Origin: Nostocoides sp. HKS02
GTDB taxonomy: Bacteria > Actinomycetota > Actinomycetes > Actinomycetales > Dermatophilaceae
NCBI RefSeq assembly: GCF_009707485.1
Contig: NZ_CP046121.1
Span: 2,356,001-2,420,000 of the forward strand
Direction of reading: 5' to 3'
DNA: 64,000 nucleotides
This document shows positions 44,743 to 53,180 of this stretch, one piece after another. The position numbers were made by a program, and so were the translations under genes. Every line of letters starts with the position of its first letter. The stretch's first letter is position 1. The notes under the pieces are model-generated. The model was not told the origin of the DNA, did not search any database, and worked only from the letters and a program-made list of their open reading frames with translations.

Positions 44743-45069
44743 TCAGTGATCGGCCGGTCGGCGACGCGGGGCCGGACGGGTTGGGTCGTCCTCGACCGGT
44801 TCGACGTGCGCGGGCACCACGATCGGCTTGAGCCGTGCCCACACGAGGAACACGGCCGAGGCGACCGCTAGCGCGAGCCCGGTCCACAGGTTGGCGTTGA
44901 TGCCGCCGGTCTTGGCCGAGGCCGTGTCACCGAAGAGCCCGGCGAGCAGCAGGATCACGCCGTAGATCCCCAGCAGGGCACCGATGATGTTGCGGATGTC
45001 GAAGGCGCCGGCGGTGTGGGTGCCGGACGGTGTGGCCTTCTCGGGCAACGGGGTGGTCTTCTCGGACAT
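44743..45069 (-). CDS. Small two-helix membrane protein downstream of the sodium symporter
   Basis: 108 residues. Cytoplasmic charged N-terminus, two transmembrane helices (IIGALLGIYGVILLLAGLF and LWTGLALAVASAVFLVWARL) and a basic/acidic C-terminus with PVEDDPTRPAPRRR. It starts 12 bases after the symporter stop, with GAGGAG overlapping that stop, so it is probably a partner or accessory subunit of the symporter. Family not recognised. Confidence 0.7.
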   Translation of the reverse strand: MSEKTTPLPEKATPSGTHTAGAFDIRNIIGALLGIYGVILLLAGLFGDTASAKTGGINANLWTGLALAVASAVFLVWARLKPIVVPAHVEPVEDDPTRPAPRRRPADH

Positions 45070-45081
45070 CGCGGGACTCCT

Positions 45082-46848
45082 CTAGAAGGCGAAGTTGAGG
45101 ATCAGGACGAGGACCAGGGCGATGCCGGCCAGGGGCATGGTGCGCTGGAACCACGGGTGACTGGCTTCCTCGGGGTCGACCAAGTCCTCCCGGGGCGTCT
45201 CGGAGTACACCAGCCCGCGCAGCTCCGAAGCCGGCTTGGGCTCGGTCGCGAGGGACACGGCATACGAGACTGCGATGTCGACCACGAAGGCGGTGGAGGC
45301 GGCCACGAAGCTCGCGCCCTGCCCGGACAGCGGGATGACGCCGAGGCTGGCCGACCCGAACGCGTCCTGGCTGAGGAAGGCCACCGCCACGGCTGACAAC
45401 GTGCCGCTGGCCAGACCAGCCCAGCCAGCCGTGGGCGTCATCCGCTTCCAGAACATGCCGAGGATGAAGGTGGCGAACAGGGGCGCGTTGAAGAAGCCGA
45501 ACAGCGTCTGGAGGTAGTCCATGATGTTGGAGAAGCTGCTGGCGATGGTGGCCGTGAAGATCGCGACGATGGTCGCGGCGACGGTCGCCAGCCGACCGAT
45601 GCGCAGGTAGTAGTCGTCGCTGTGGTCCTTGCGCAGGTAGCGCTGCCACAGGTCGTAGCTGAACACCGTGTTGAACGCCGAGATGTTGGCGGCCATGCCC
45701 GCCATGAAGGCCGCAAGCAGGCCCGCGATGGCCAGCCCGAGCAGACCGTTGGGCAACACGTCGCGCATGAGCAGCAGCAGCGCGTCGTTGTACTTGACGC
45801 CCTCGCCCGATGCGCCGCCCGCAGGAGCCCCGCCGCCCTTGAGCTGGACCATCTCCTTGACGAGCACGGCCGAGATCATGCCGGGGAGGATGACGATGAA
45901 CGGCACGAACATCTTGGGGAACGCGCCGATGATCGGCGTCTTGCGGGCAGCCGAGATCGACTTCGAGGCCATCGCGCGCTGGACCTCGACGAAGTTCGTG
46001 GTCCAGTAGCCGAACGAGAGCACGAACCCGAGCCCGAAGACGATGCCGACCACCGAGAGGAACCCGGACCCGAACCCGGACAGGGCCTGACCGGGCCAGG
46101 AGTGGAGCTGCTGGCCGGCCGGGGCGACCGCGGCCTTGGCCGGCGCCGAGCTCGCGAAGGCGGTGATCTTGTCCTGCAGACCACTCCACCCACCGACGCG
46201 GTGCAGGCCGATCAGGGTCAGCGGCAGCAACGAGGCGACGATGACGAAGAACTGCAGCACCTCGTTGTAGATCGCCGCCGAGAGCCCGCCGAGGGTGATG
46301 TAGGACAACACGATCGCTGCGGCCACCAGCAGGGCCACCCACAGGGGCCAGCCCAAGAGCGCGTGCACGATCGACCCCAAGAGGTAGAGGTTGACGCCGG
46401 CAATCAGCAGCTGGGCGGTGGCGAAGCTGATCGCGTTGACCAGGTGCGCCCCCGTGCCGAACCGGCGGAACATGAACTCCGGGACCGAGCGCACCTTCGA
46501 GCCGTAGTAGAACGGCATCATCACGACGCCGAGGAACAGCATCGCCGGGATGGCTCCGACCCAGAAGTAGTGCACCGTCGGCAGCCCGATCTGGGCGCCG
46601 TTGGCCGACATCCCCATGATCTCGACCGCACCGAGGTTGGCCGAGATGAACGCCAGACCGGTCACCCACGCAGGCAGCGAGCGCCCCGAGAGGAAGAAGT
46701 CGATCGAGTCCGAGACCGACCGGCGCGCGATGACACCGATGCCGAGAACGAAGACGAAGTAAAGCGCCACGAGGACGTAGTCGAGCCAGTTGGCGTTGAT
46801 CAGCGTGCCGGCCGCCGCAGGAACGGCCATGGGGGCGAGGTGGGACAT
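45082..46848 (-). CDS. Sodium:solute symporter family (SLC5-like) transporter
   Basis: 588 residues with about 13-14 transmembrane helices. Family features: SVSDSIDFFLSGRSLPAWVTGLAFISANLGAVEIMG near the N-terminus, the sodium-site region FATAQLLIAGVNLYLLG, and YDLWQRYLRKD in the middle. It resembles the sugar/myo-inositol-like SSS branch; the solute is not readable. A long cytoplasmic C-terminal loop carries EPKPASELRGLVYSET. The ATG at 46848 follows AGGAG. It is operonic with the small membrane protein. Confidence 0.88.
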   Translation of the reverse strand: MSHLAPMAVPAAAGTLINANWLDYVLVALYFVFVLGIGVIARRSVSDSIDFFLSGRSLPAWVTGLAFISANLGAVEIMGMSANGAQIGLPTVHYFWVGAIPAMLFLGVVMMPFYYGSKVRSVPEFMFRRFGTGAHLVNAISFATAQLLIAGVNLYLLGSIVHALLGWPLWVALLVAAAIVLSYITLGGLSAAIYNEVLQFFVIVASLLPLTLIGLHRVGGWSGLQDKITAFASSAPAKAAVAPAGQQLHSWPGQALSGFGSGFLSVVGIVFGLGFVLSFGYWTTNFVEVQRAMASKSISAARKTPIIGAFPKMFVPFIVILPGMISAVLVKEMVQLKGGGAPAGGASGEGVKYNDALLLLMRDVLPNGLLGLAIAGLLAAFMAGMAANISAFNTVFSYDLWQRYLRKDHSDDYYLRIGRLATVAATIVAIFTATIASSFSNIMDYLQTLFGFFNAPLFATFILGMFWKRMTPTAGWAGLASGTLSAVAVAFLSQDAFGSASLGVIPLSGQGASFVAASTAFVVDIAVSYAVSLATEPKPASELRGLVYSETPREDLVDPEEASHPWFQRTMPLAGIALVLVLILNFAF

Positions 46849-46879
46849 CGAGGGCTCCTGGGGGGTGCGTCGGCGAACC

Positions 46880-46892
46880 TCCGCACCAACCT
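46880..46892 (-). promoter_or_regulatory. Predicted symporter promoter -10
   Basis: Minus-strand TAGGTT at 46887-46892 would start transcription near 46880 and give a ~32-base leader that includes the AGGAG site. Confidence 0.4.
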
Positions 46893-46992
46893 AGGGCGTA
46901 TGCCGCAAACCGGCACCCCGAGCGCGCAGCCCGCGTACCCTGTCCTCGCCACGATCGGGGGAAGATCGCGGGTCGCCGACCAGGAGCGGGGA

Positions 46993-48507
46993 ATGAAGCT
47001 GAGATCGAGTGTCGTCCTCGCTCTGGCGGTCACTCTTGTCATGACGGCCTGCACTTCGCCCGGCTCCGACTCGGCCACACCGACCACACCACCCGCGCAG
47101 GCGCTGGGCTGGCGAGGCGGCGGTCATGGCGAGGCGTTCCAGGCCGGCGCCGCCGTCAAGGGTGCGCCAGAGTGCGCGTACCTCACGGTCCCGACCGACT
47201 ACGCCCACCCCACCGCCGGCCACCAGTCGTTGGCTGTGACCCGGGTGCAGGCTGGTGGGAGGCGCCAAGGGGTGCTGTTCGTCAACCCCGGTGGTCCCGG
47301 TGCACCGGCGACCAGCATGCTGAAAGCCCTGGTTGGCGCGATGCCTTCCGAGGTGACGGACGCCTTCGACATCGTCGCGATGGATCCACGAGCGGTCGGC
47401 GAGTCGGGGTACCTCAGCTGTACGGACCCTCAGGCCCGTAGTCGCACCACCCCACTGGACGCCACGCCCGAGGACCCGACCGAGCTGGCCACGCTCAAGG
47501 ACGGCCTCACCCGGCTGGGCGCCTCGTGCGCACAGCGGCAGCCGTCCCTCGTCGCCCACCTCGGGACGGCTGACTTCGCCCGGGACCTCGACACCCTGAG
47601 GTCTGCGCTGGGCGTCGAGCGTCTCGACCTGCTGACCTACTCGTACGGCACGGTGCTGGCCTACGAGTACGCGCGGCTGTTTCCAGGTCGACTGCACCGG
47701 ATGGTTCTGGACGGGGCGGTCGTCCCGGGCCGCACGCCCGCCGTCCGAGCCCTCGCGAAGGCCAGCACCTCCGAAGACACGCTGTACCAGTTCGCCACGG
47801 CGTGTGCGGATGAGAAGTGCAGTCTCGGCTCGACGGCGGACGCAGTCATCGGTGCAGTCAGGGCCATGCAGCGAACCCTGGAACGGGCCCCCGTCACCAT
47901 CCCCGGTCATGACCCGCTACGACCCGCGGTGGACGCCGGCGCCTTCACCGCGGTGGTGTTCAGCGCGCTCTACTCCCCCGACCTGGCCTTTGAGCTGCCT
48001 GCGGTCATGCACGCGCTGGGCAAGGGCGACCCAGCTCCATTCGTCGCCTTGTCCGACAAGCTCGAGAACTCACCCGGCCATGTTGCGAACTCCGTGGTGA
48101 ACGGTGTCTTCTGGGGGACCTCGTGCCTGGACGAACCGCGCACCGAGATCACGCCGGGGGCCAGGGCCGCGATCGATGACGCGTCCGAGACTTTTGGCGT
48201 GCTCCTGGCCACCTCAGCCGAGCTGTGCGGCTCATGGCCGGTCCCAGCCCAGCCGCTGGTCGGGACGACCCTGAGCGCTGACGTCGGCGCCAGGACACTG
48301 ATCGTCAGCAACGCGTCCGACCCAGCCACTCCGCGCTCGGAGGCGATTGCCCTGCGCGCAAGGATCCCCGGGTCCGCCCTGCTCGAGGTCGACATCTGGG
48401 GCCACACCGCCACCTTCGAAGGACTGAGCTGTGTCGACGCCGCCGTCACTACCTTCCTGGTGCGTGGGGACAGCAGGCCCGCATCGCGGACCTGCAGTCC
48501 TGACTGA
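46993..48507 (+). CDS. Secreted lipoprotein alpha/beta hydrolase, TAP/SlpD type, second copy
   Basis: 504 residues. Signal with lipobox MTAC, then the same architecture as the gene at 31346: FVNPGGPGAPATSM, FDIVAMDPRAVGESG, nucleophile elbow TYSYGT, and the C-terminal NASDPATPRSEA and WGHTATF carrying Asp and His. Probably an extracellular aminopeptidase or esterase. The ATG at 46993 has AGGAG six bases upstream; a TACCCT box at 46936-46941 may be the -10. It ends before a strong bidirectional hairpin. Confidence 0.85.
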   Translation: MKLRSSVVLALAVTLVMTACTSPGSDSATPTTPPAQALGWRGGGHGEAFQAGAAVKGAPECAYLTVPTDYAHPTAGHQSLAVTRVQAGGRRQGVLFVNPGGPGAPATSMLKALVGAMPSEVTDAFDIVAMDPRAVGESGYLSCTDPQARSRTTPLDATPEDPTELATLKDGLTRLGASCAQRQPSLVAHLGTADFARDLDTLRSALGVERLDLLTYSYGTVLAYEYARLFPGRLHRMVLDGAVVPGRTPAVRALAKASTSEDTLYQFATACADEKCSLGSTADAVIGAVRAMQRTLERAPVTIPGHDPLRPAVDAGAFTAVVFSALYSPDLAFELPAVMHALGKGDPAPFVALSDKLENSPGHVANSVVNGVFWGTSCLDEPRTEITPGARAAIDDASETFGVLLATSAELCGSWPVPAQPLVGTTLSADVGARTLIVSNASDPATPRSEAIALRARIPGSALLEVDIWGHTATFEGLSCVDAAVTTFLVRGDSRPASRTCSPD

Positions 48508-48557
48508 GCCGGTCTGCGCGGGGTGGACCGCGGCCAGCGCCAGCCGACCGCATCACC

Positions 48558-48597
48558 GTGCAGGGTCTTCCGGGTCAGGACCCGGGAGACCCTGCAC
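48558..48597. terminator. Strong bidirectional terminator
   Basis: 19-base arms (48558-48576 and 48579-48597), GTGCAGGGTCT... and ...AGACCCTGCAC, with a single G-U type mismatch, between the convergent hydrolase and ABC genes. Confidence 0.85.
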
Positions 48598-48615
48598 GCT
48601 CCGCCATCGGGAAGC

Positions 48616-50652
48616 TCACGGGCGGGCCGCCGCCATCTCCGGTGCAGGGGCCTCGCCGGTGTCCACGTCGACCGCCGCCCCGCTGAACTGCGCGGCATAC
48701 AGCTCGGCGTACGCGCCATCGCGCAGCAGGAGCTCCTCGTGGGAGCCCTGCTCCACGATCTGCCCGTCACGCATCACGAGGATGACGTCGGCGTCACGGA
48801 TCGTGGACAGCCGGTGGGCGATGACGAAGCTCGTGCGGTCGTGGCGCAACGCCGACATCGCCTGCTGCACCAGCAGCTCGGTGCGGGTGTCGACCGAGCT
48901 CGTGGCCTCGTCGAGGATCAGGAGCGCCGGGTCGGCGAGGAAGGCGCGGGCGATGGTGAGGAGCTGCTTCTCCCCGGCGCTGATGTTGCCACCTTCGGCA
49001 TCGAGCACCGTGTCGTAGCCGTCGGGCAACGAGTGCACGAACCGGTCGACATAGGTGGCGCGGGCGGCAGCGAGCACGTCCTCGTCGGACGCACCGGGGC
49101 GGCCGTAGGCGATGTTGTCGCGGATCGTGCCGCCGAACAGCCAGGTGTCCTGCAGGACCATGCCGATCTCGCCGCGCAGGTTGTCGCGGCGCAGGTTGGT
49201 GATGTCGACGCCGTCGAGCGTGATGCGGCCACCGTCGAGCTCGTAGAACCGCATGATGAGGTTGACCAGCGTCGTCTTGCCGGCTCCGGTCGGGCCCACG
49301 ATCGCCACGGTCTGCCCTGGCTCCACGACGAGGTCGAGGTGCTCGATGAGCGGCTTGGCGGGGTCGTACGAGAAGGACACGTCCTCGAACTCCACCCGGC
49401 CGTGCGGGTCGTCCAAGGTCGTCGCATCGGCCGCGTCGGGGCGCTGCTCGGCGGCATCCAGCACCTCGAAGACCCTCTCTGCAGAGGCCACCCCGGACTG
49501 CAGCAGGTTGGCCATCGACGCGACCTGCGTGAGCGGCTGGGTGAACTGCCGCGAGTACTGGATGAACGCCTGCACGTCGCCGAGGCTCATCGACCCGCTC
49601 GCCACGCGCAGGCCCCCGACCACGGCGATGATGACGTAGTTGAGGTTCCCGATGAACATCATCGTCGGCATGATGATGCCGCTGACGAACTGCGCACCGA
49701 AGCCTGCGTCGAACAGGTCGTCGTTCTTCGCCCGGAACGCGGCGCGCACCTCGTCCTGACGGCCGAACACCTTGACGAGCTGGTGACCGGTGAAGGTCTC
49801 CTCGACGATCGAGTTGAGCTCGCCAGTGCTCTTCCACTGCTGCACGAAGTGACGCTGCGAGCGCTTGCCGATGGCCGCGGTCACCACCATCGAGACCGGA
49901 ATGGTCACCAGCGCGATCACGGCCAGCAGCGGCGAGATGTAGATCATCATGGCCACCATCGCCACCACCGTGAGCAATGAGGTGAGCAGCTGGCTCAACG
50001 TCTGTTGCAGGCTCTGCGCGACGTTGTCGATGTCGTTCGTCACCCGGCTCAGCAGCTCACCACGCGGCTGGGCGTCGAAGTACGGCAACGGAAGCCGGTT
50101 GAGCTTGTCCTCGACGTCACGCCGCAACGTGAAGATCGTGCGGTTGACCGCGCCGGTGAGGATCCAGCCCATCGCCCACGACAGCAGGCTGGCCGCCACG
50201 TAGATGCCGAGCACCGCCAGCAGGACCTGGCCCACCGCGCCGAAGTCGATCCCCGAGCCGGGCACGAGGTTCGGCATGTTCGCGACCATGTCGGCGAAGG
50301 TGTTCTGGCCGTGCGCCCGCAGCCCCTGGACGATCTCGTCACGGGTGGCGGTGGCGGGCAGGTGCTTGCCGACCACGCCCCCGAAGATGAGGTCGGTGGC
50401 GCGGCCGAGGATCTTCGGCCCGACCGCGTTGAGGGCCACGCTCGTGACGGCGAGCGCCAGCACGGCATACAAAGAGCTCCGCTCGGGCCGTAGCAAGCCC
50501 AGGAGCCGCTTGGCGGACGGCCCGAAGTTCTGCGACTTCTCAGCGGGCACGCCCGCGCCCATCATCGGCCCGTGCCGCTGACCGGCGCGCGCCCCTGGCC
50601 CCCGGCGCGCCTCGGCGGCCTTCTCCTCGGCGGTCTTCACACCCTCGGTCAT
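48616..50652 (-). CDS. ABC transporter, fused permease/ATPase (second subunit of a heterodimer)
   Basis: 678 residues. Six-helix exporter domain (SLYAVLALAVTSVALNAVGPKILG at the first helix, ELLSRVTNDIDNVAQSLQQTLSQLL), then the nucleotide-binding domain: Walker A GPTGAGKTT near residue 430, signature ISAGEKQLL, Walker B LLILDEATSSVD, H-loop IAHRLS. The signature is slightly altered. It resembles heterodimeric multidrug exporters. The ATG at 50652 follows GGAGGCGAG and lies 73 bases after the partner gene. Confidence 0.92.
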   Translation of the reverse strand: MTEGVKTAEEKAAEARRGPGARAGQRHGPMMGAGVPAEKSQNFGPSAKRLLGLLRPERSSLYAVLALAVTSVALNAVGPKILGRATDLIFGGVVGKHLPATATRDEIVQGLRAHGQNTFADMVANMPNLVPGSGIDFGAVGQVLLAVLGIYVAASLLSWAMGWILTGAVNRTIFTLRRDVEDKLNRLPLPYFDAQPRGELLSRVTNDIDNVAQSLQQTLSQLLTSLLTVVAMVAMMIYISPLLAVIALVTIPVSMVVTAAIGKRSQRHFVQQWKSTGELNSIVEETFTGHQLVKVFGRQDEVRAAFRAKNDDLFDAGFGAQFVSGIIMPTMMFIGNLNYVIIAVVGGLRVASGSMSLGDVQAFIQYSRQFTQPLTQVASMANLLQSGVASAERVFEVLDAAEQRPDAADATTLDDPHGRVEFEDVSFSYDPAKPLIEHLDLVVEPGQTVAIVGPTGAGKTTLVNLIMRFYELDGGRITLDGVDITNLRRDNLRGEIGMVLQDTWLFGGTIRDNIAYGRPGASDEDVLAAARATYVDRFVHSLPDGYDTVLDAEGGNISAGEKQLLTIARAFLADPALLILDEATSSVDTRTELLVQQAMSALRHDRTSFVIAHRLSTIRDADVILVMRDGQIVEQGSHEELLLRDGAYAELYAAQFSGAAVDVDTGEAPAPEMAAARP

Positions 50653-50725
50653 GACTGCTCGCCTCCGCGCTTGCTCCGCGCCTCGCTCGTTCCTCGCTCG
50701 TGTGCTCGCTTGGCTGTCGGCTCGC
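50653..50725. other. Low-complexity linker between the two ABC genes
   Basis: 73 bases rich in GCGAGC/CGAGCGAG repeats on the minus strand, ending in the GGAGG ribosome binding site of the second ABC gene. No gene. Confidence 0.5.
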
Positions 50726-52462
50726 TCATGCCGCCGCCTCCTCTGCGGAACGCTGGGACTCGACGATCTCGAGGTAGGTCGGGCAGGTCGCGAGCAGCTC
50801 GTCGTGGCTGCCCGCACCCACCACCACCCCGTCGTCGAGGACGACGATGTGGTCGGCGTCGATGATGGTGGACACCCGTTGCGCGACCACGATCACCGCC
50901 GTATGCCGGGTCACCGGCCGCAGCGCCGAGCGGAGCCTGGCGTCCGTGGACAGGTCGAGCGCCGAGAAGCTGTCGTCGAAGAGGAACACCTCGGGCTTGG
51001 CCACCAGGGCCCGGGCGATGGCCAGCCGCTGGCGCTGTCCTCCCGAGACGTTGGTGCCTCCCTGGGCGATCAGCGAGTCGAGACCGGCGGGCATGGCCCG
51101 GACGAAGTCCTCGGCCTGGGCGATGCGCAACGCCTCCCAGAGCTCCTCGTCGGTGGCGTTCGAGTCGCCGTACCGCAGGTTGGAAGCGACCGTGCCCGTG
51201 AACAGGTAGGGCCGCTGCGGGACCAGCCCGATGCGCGACCACACGTCCTCGAGCGCTGCCTCGCGGATGTCCACTCCGCCCAGCCGGACCGAGCCACCGG
51301 TGACGTCGTAGAGCCGGGGAATCAGCGAGAGCAGCGTCGACTTGCCCGCACCGGTACTCCCGATGATCGCCGTGGTCCTGCCCGGCTCGGCCACGAGGGA
51401 CACGCCCTGGAGCACCGGCGCCGCAGCGCCGGGGTAGGAGAAGACGACATCCTGGAGCTCCACGCTGGTGCCCGTGCGCGGAATGGCCACCGGCGCGGAC
51501 GGTTCGACCACCGTCGAGTCGGTGTCGAGGATCTCGACGATGCGTCCAGCCGAGACCGTGGCGCGGGGAATCATCATCGACATGAACGTCGCCATCATCA
51601 CCGACATGAGGATCTGCATGAGGTAGCTCATGAACGCGGTCAGCTCGCCGATCTGCATCTGGCCGGCATCGACGCGCTTAGCACCGAACCACAGCACCGC
51701 CACGGTCGAGGCGTTGAAGATGAGCATGACGATGGGGAAGACCATGGCCATCAGCCGGCCGACGGCGAGCGCGGTGCCGGTGTACTGGGTGTTGGCTGCC
51801 GCGAACCGCTGGCGTTCGTGGTTCTCGCGGACGAACGCCCGCACGACGCGGATGCCGGTGATCTGCTCGCGGAGGACCCGGTTGACCGAGTCGACGGACT
51901 CCTGCATGAGTCGGAAGTTCGGGATCATCCGTCGGATCACCATGGCGACCGAGAAGGCGAGCAGTGGCACGGCCACGGCCACCAGCCACGAGAGACCGAC
52001 GTCCTCACGCAGGGCCATGATGATACCGCCGACCATCATGATCGGCGCCGAGACCATCATCACGGCACCCATGAAGACGACCTGCTGCACCTGGGTGACG
52101 TCGTTGGTGTTGCGAGAGATCAGGGTCGGGGCACCGAACCGCGACACCTCCTGGGCCGAGAAGTCGCCGACCCTGGCGAAGATGCCGGCGCGCAGGTCGC
52201 GACCGAGCCCGGCGGCGGACCGCGCGCCGAGGTAGGTGGCGCAGACCGTCGCCACGATCTGGACGAGGGACACCCCGAGCATCCACCCGCCCGTGCCCAG
52301 GATATAGCCGGTGTCGCCCTTGGCCACCCCGTTGTCGATGATGCGGCCGTTGAGGCTGGGCAGGTAGAGCGAGGCGATGGTGCCGACCAGCTGGAGGCCG
52401 ACGAGGATGGCGATCATGCCTCGATACGGCCTGAGGTAGTCGCGGATGATCCTGACGAGCAC
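50726..52462 (-). CDS. ABC transporter, fused permease/ATPase (first subunit of a heterodimer)
   Basis: 578 residues. Exporter helices (MIAILVGLQLVGTIASLYL, WLVAVAVPLLAFSVAMVI) then the ATPase: Walker A GSTGAGKST, signature NVSGGQRQRLA, and FLFDDSFSALD where the usual catalytic Glu after Walker B is Asp, as in the degenerate half of heterodimeric exporters. I start it at the GTG at 52462, which begins LVRIIRDYLRPYRG, the normal N-terminus of such exporters. In the given sequence the frame runs on from a TetR gene without a stop; I treat that as an indel artefact. Confidence 0.88.
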   Translation of the reverse strand: MLVRIIRDYLRPYRGMIAILVGLQLVGTIASLYLPSLNGRIIDNGVAKGDTGYILGTGGWMLGVSLVQIVATVCATYLGARSAAGLGRDLRAGIFARVGDFSAQEVSRFGAPTLISRNTNDVTQVQQVVFMGAVMMVSAPIMMVGGIIMALREDVGLSWLVAVAVPLLAFSVAMVIRRMIPNFRLMQESVDSVNRVLREQITGIRVVRAFVRENHERQRFAAANTQYTGTALAVGRLMAMVFPIVMLIFNASTVAVLWFGAKRVDAGQMQIGELTAFMSYLMQILMSVMMATFMSMMIPRATVSAGRIVEILDTDSTVVEPSAPVAIPRTGTSVELQDVVFSYPGAAAPVLQGVSLVAEPGRTTAIIGSTGAGKSTLLSLIPRLYDVTGGSVRLGGVDIREAALEDVWSRIGLVPQRPYLFTGTVASNLRYGDSNATDEELWEALRIAQAEDFVRAMPAGLDSLIAQGGTNVSGGQRQRLAIARALVAKPEVFLFDDSFSALDLSTDARLRSALRPVTRHTAVIVVAQRVSTIIDADHIVVLDDGVVVGAGSHDELLATCPTYLEIVESQRSAEEAAA

Positions 52463-53074
52463 TAGTGGTTCCCCCCTCATGGTGGTGGCTGGCTTCAAGG
52501 TCCCCTCGAGGACCACGTCGACGAGCTCGTCCGCCGAGCTGCCCGACGAGTCGAGCATGGGATGGACGCTGGACAGGGTGATCATGCGCAGGTAGCCGAC
52601 GACCTTCTCCGGGGGCATCCGCAGCTGGTCGGCGTCGTCGCCGATCAGCGCCACGAAGTCCGCGTCGATCACCGCGGTGGACCGCTGGCGCTCGTGCGCA
52701 TGGTCATGGCCACTCGGGCGCTCCAGCCGCTGACCCGTGGCTTGCAGCACCGTCATCAGCGAGAAGATCCCGATCAGGTGGGCCTGCATCACCCCGACCG
52801 CCGCAGCCAGCCGGTCGCGCAGCGGTTGACTGCGGTCGATCTGGCTCAGCTCACGGTGCAGCCCGGCGGTGTCGAAGGCCTCGCGGATGCAGGCGCTGAT
52901 CAGCTCGTCCTTGCTGTCGAACACCCGGAAGATCGTGCCCTCGGCGATACCGGACACCTTGGCGATCTCGCGGGTGCTCAGGGCCCTGCCCTTGTCGCGC
53001 AGCAACGGGATGGTGGCAGCCACGATCGCTGCCCGACGGTCGTCGGGCGCCATGGCGGGGGCGCGAGGTGTCAC
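52462..53074 (-). CDS. TetR-family regulator, apparently fused to the ABC exporter by an indel
   Basis: About 203 residues. TetR helix-turn-helix RRAAIVAATIPLLRDKGRALSTREIAKVSGIAEGTIFRVFDSKDEL, then a ligand domain with a His-rich loop (GHDHAHERQ). As given, it continues straight into the ABC gene. Removing one base from the C6 run at 52471-52476 creates a TAG that overlaps the ABC GTG by one base, with AGGGGGAA as ribosome binding site, giving a conventional regulator-exporter operon. The GTG at 53074 follows TAACCT by six bases, and a TetR-type operator overlaps the promoter. Confidence 0.83.
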
Positions 53075-53086
53075 CTGCTCAGGTTA
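53074..53086 (-). promoter_or_regulatory. Leaderless-type promoter of the TetR-ABC operon
   Basis: Minus-strand TAACCT (53081-53086), six bases, then the GTG at 53074. Confidence 0.5.
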
Positions 53087-53087
53087 A

Positions 53088-53107
53088 GTGAGTGAGCACT
53101 CACTCAC
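53088..53107. promoter_or_regulatory. TetR-type autoregulatory operator
   Basis: Perfect 9-bp arms GTGAGTGAG and CTCACTCAC separated by CA, directly upstream of the -10 of the tetR-ABC operon. The TGAGTG-CACTCA core is typical of TetR-family sites. Confidence 0.8.
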
Positions 53108-53180
53108 AAGTGGTTTCCCGACCTGCGGAAATGCCAGGCCTCCCAGCGATCGACGGGTCCTCCACTCACTGGCGATGCCC

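Noticed and set aside
45622..46992. Long N-terminal extension of the hydrolase frame at 46993
   Set aside because: It is antisense to the sodium symporter. A lipoprotein signal with AGGAG begins at 46993.
50653..50725. GCGAGC-rich linker as a mobile or regulatory repeat
   Set aside because: It is a single low-complexity stretch with no second copy or terminal repeats seen here.
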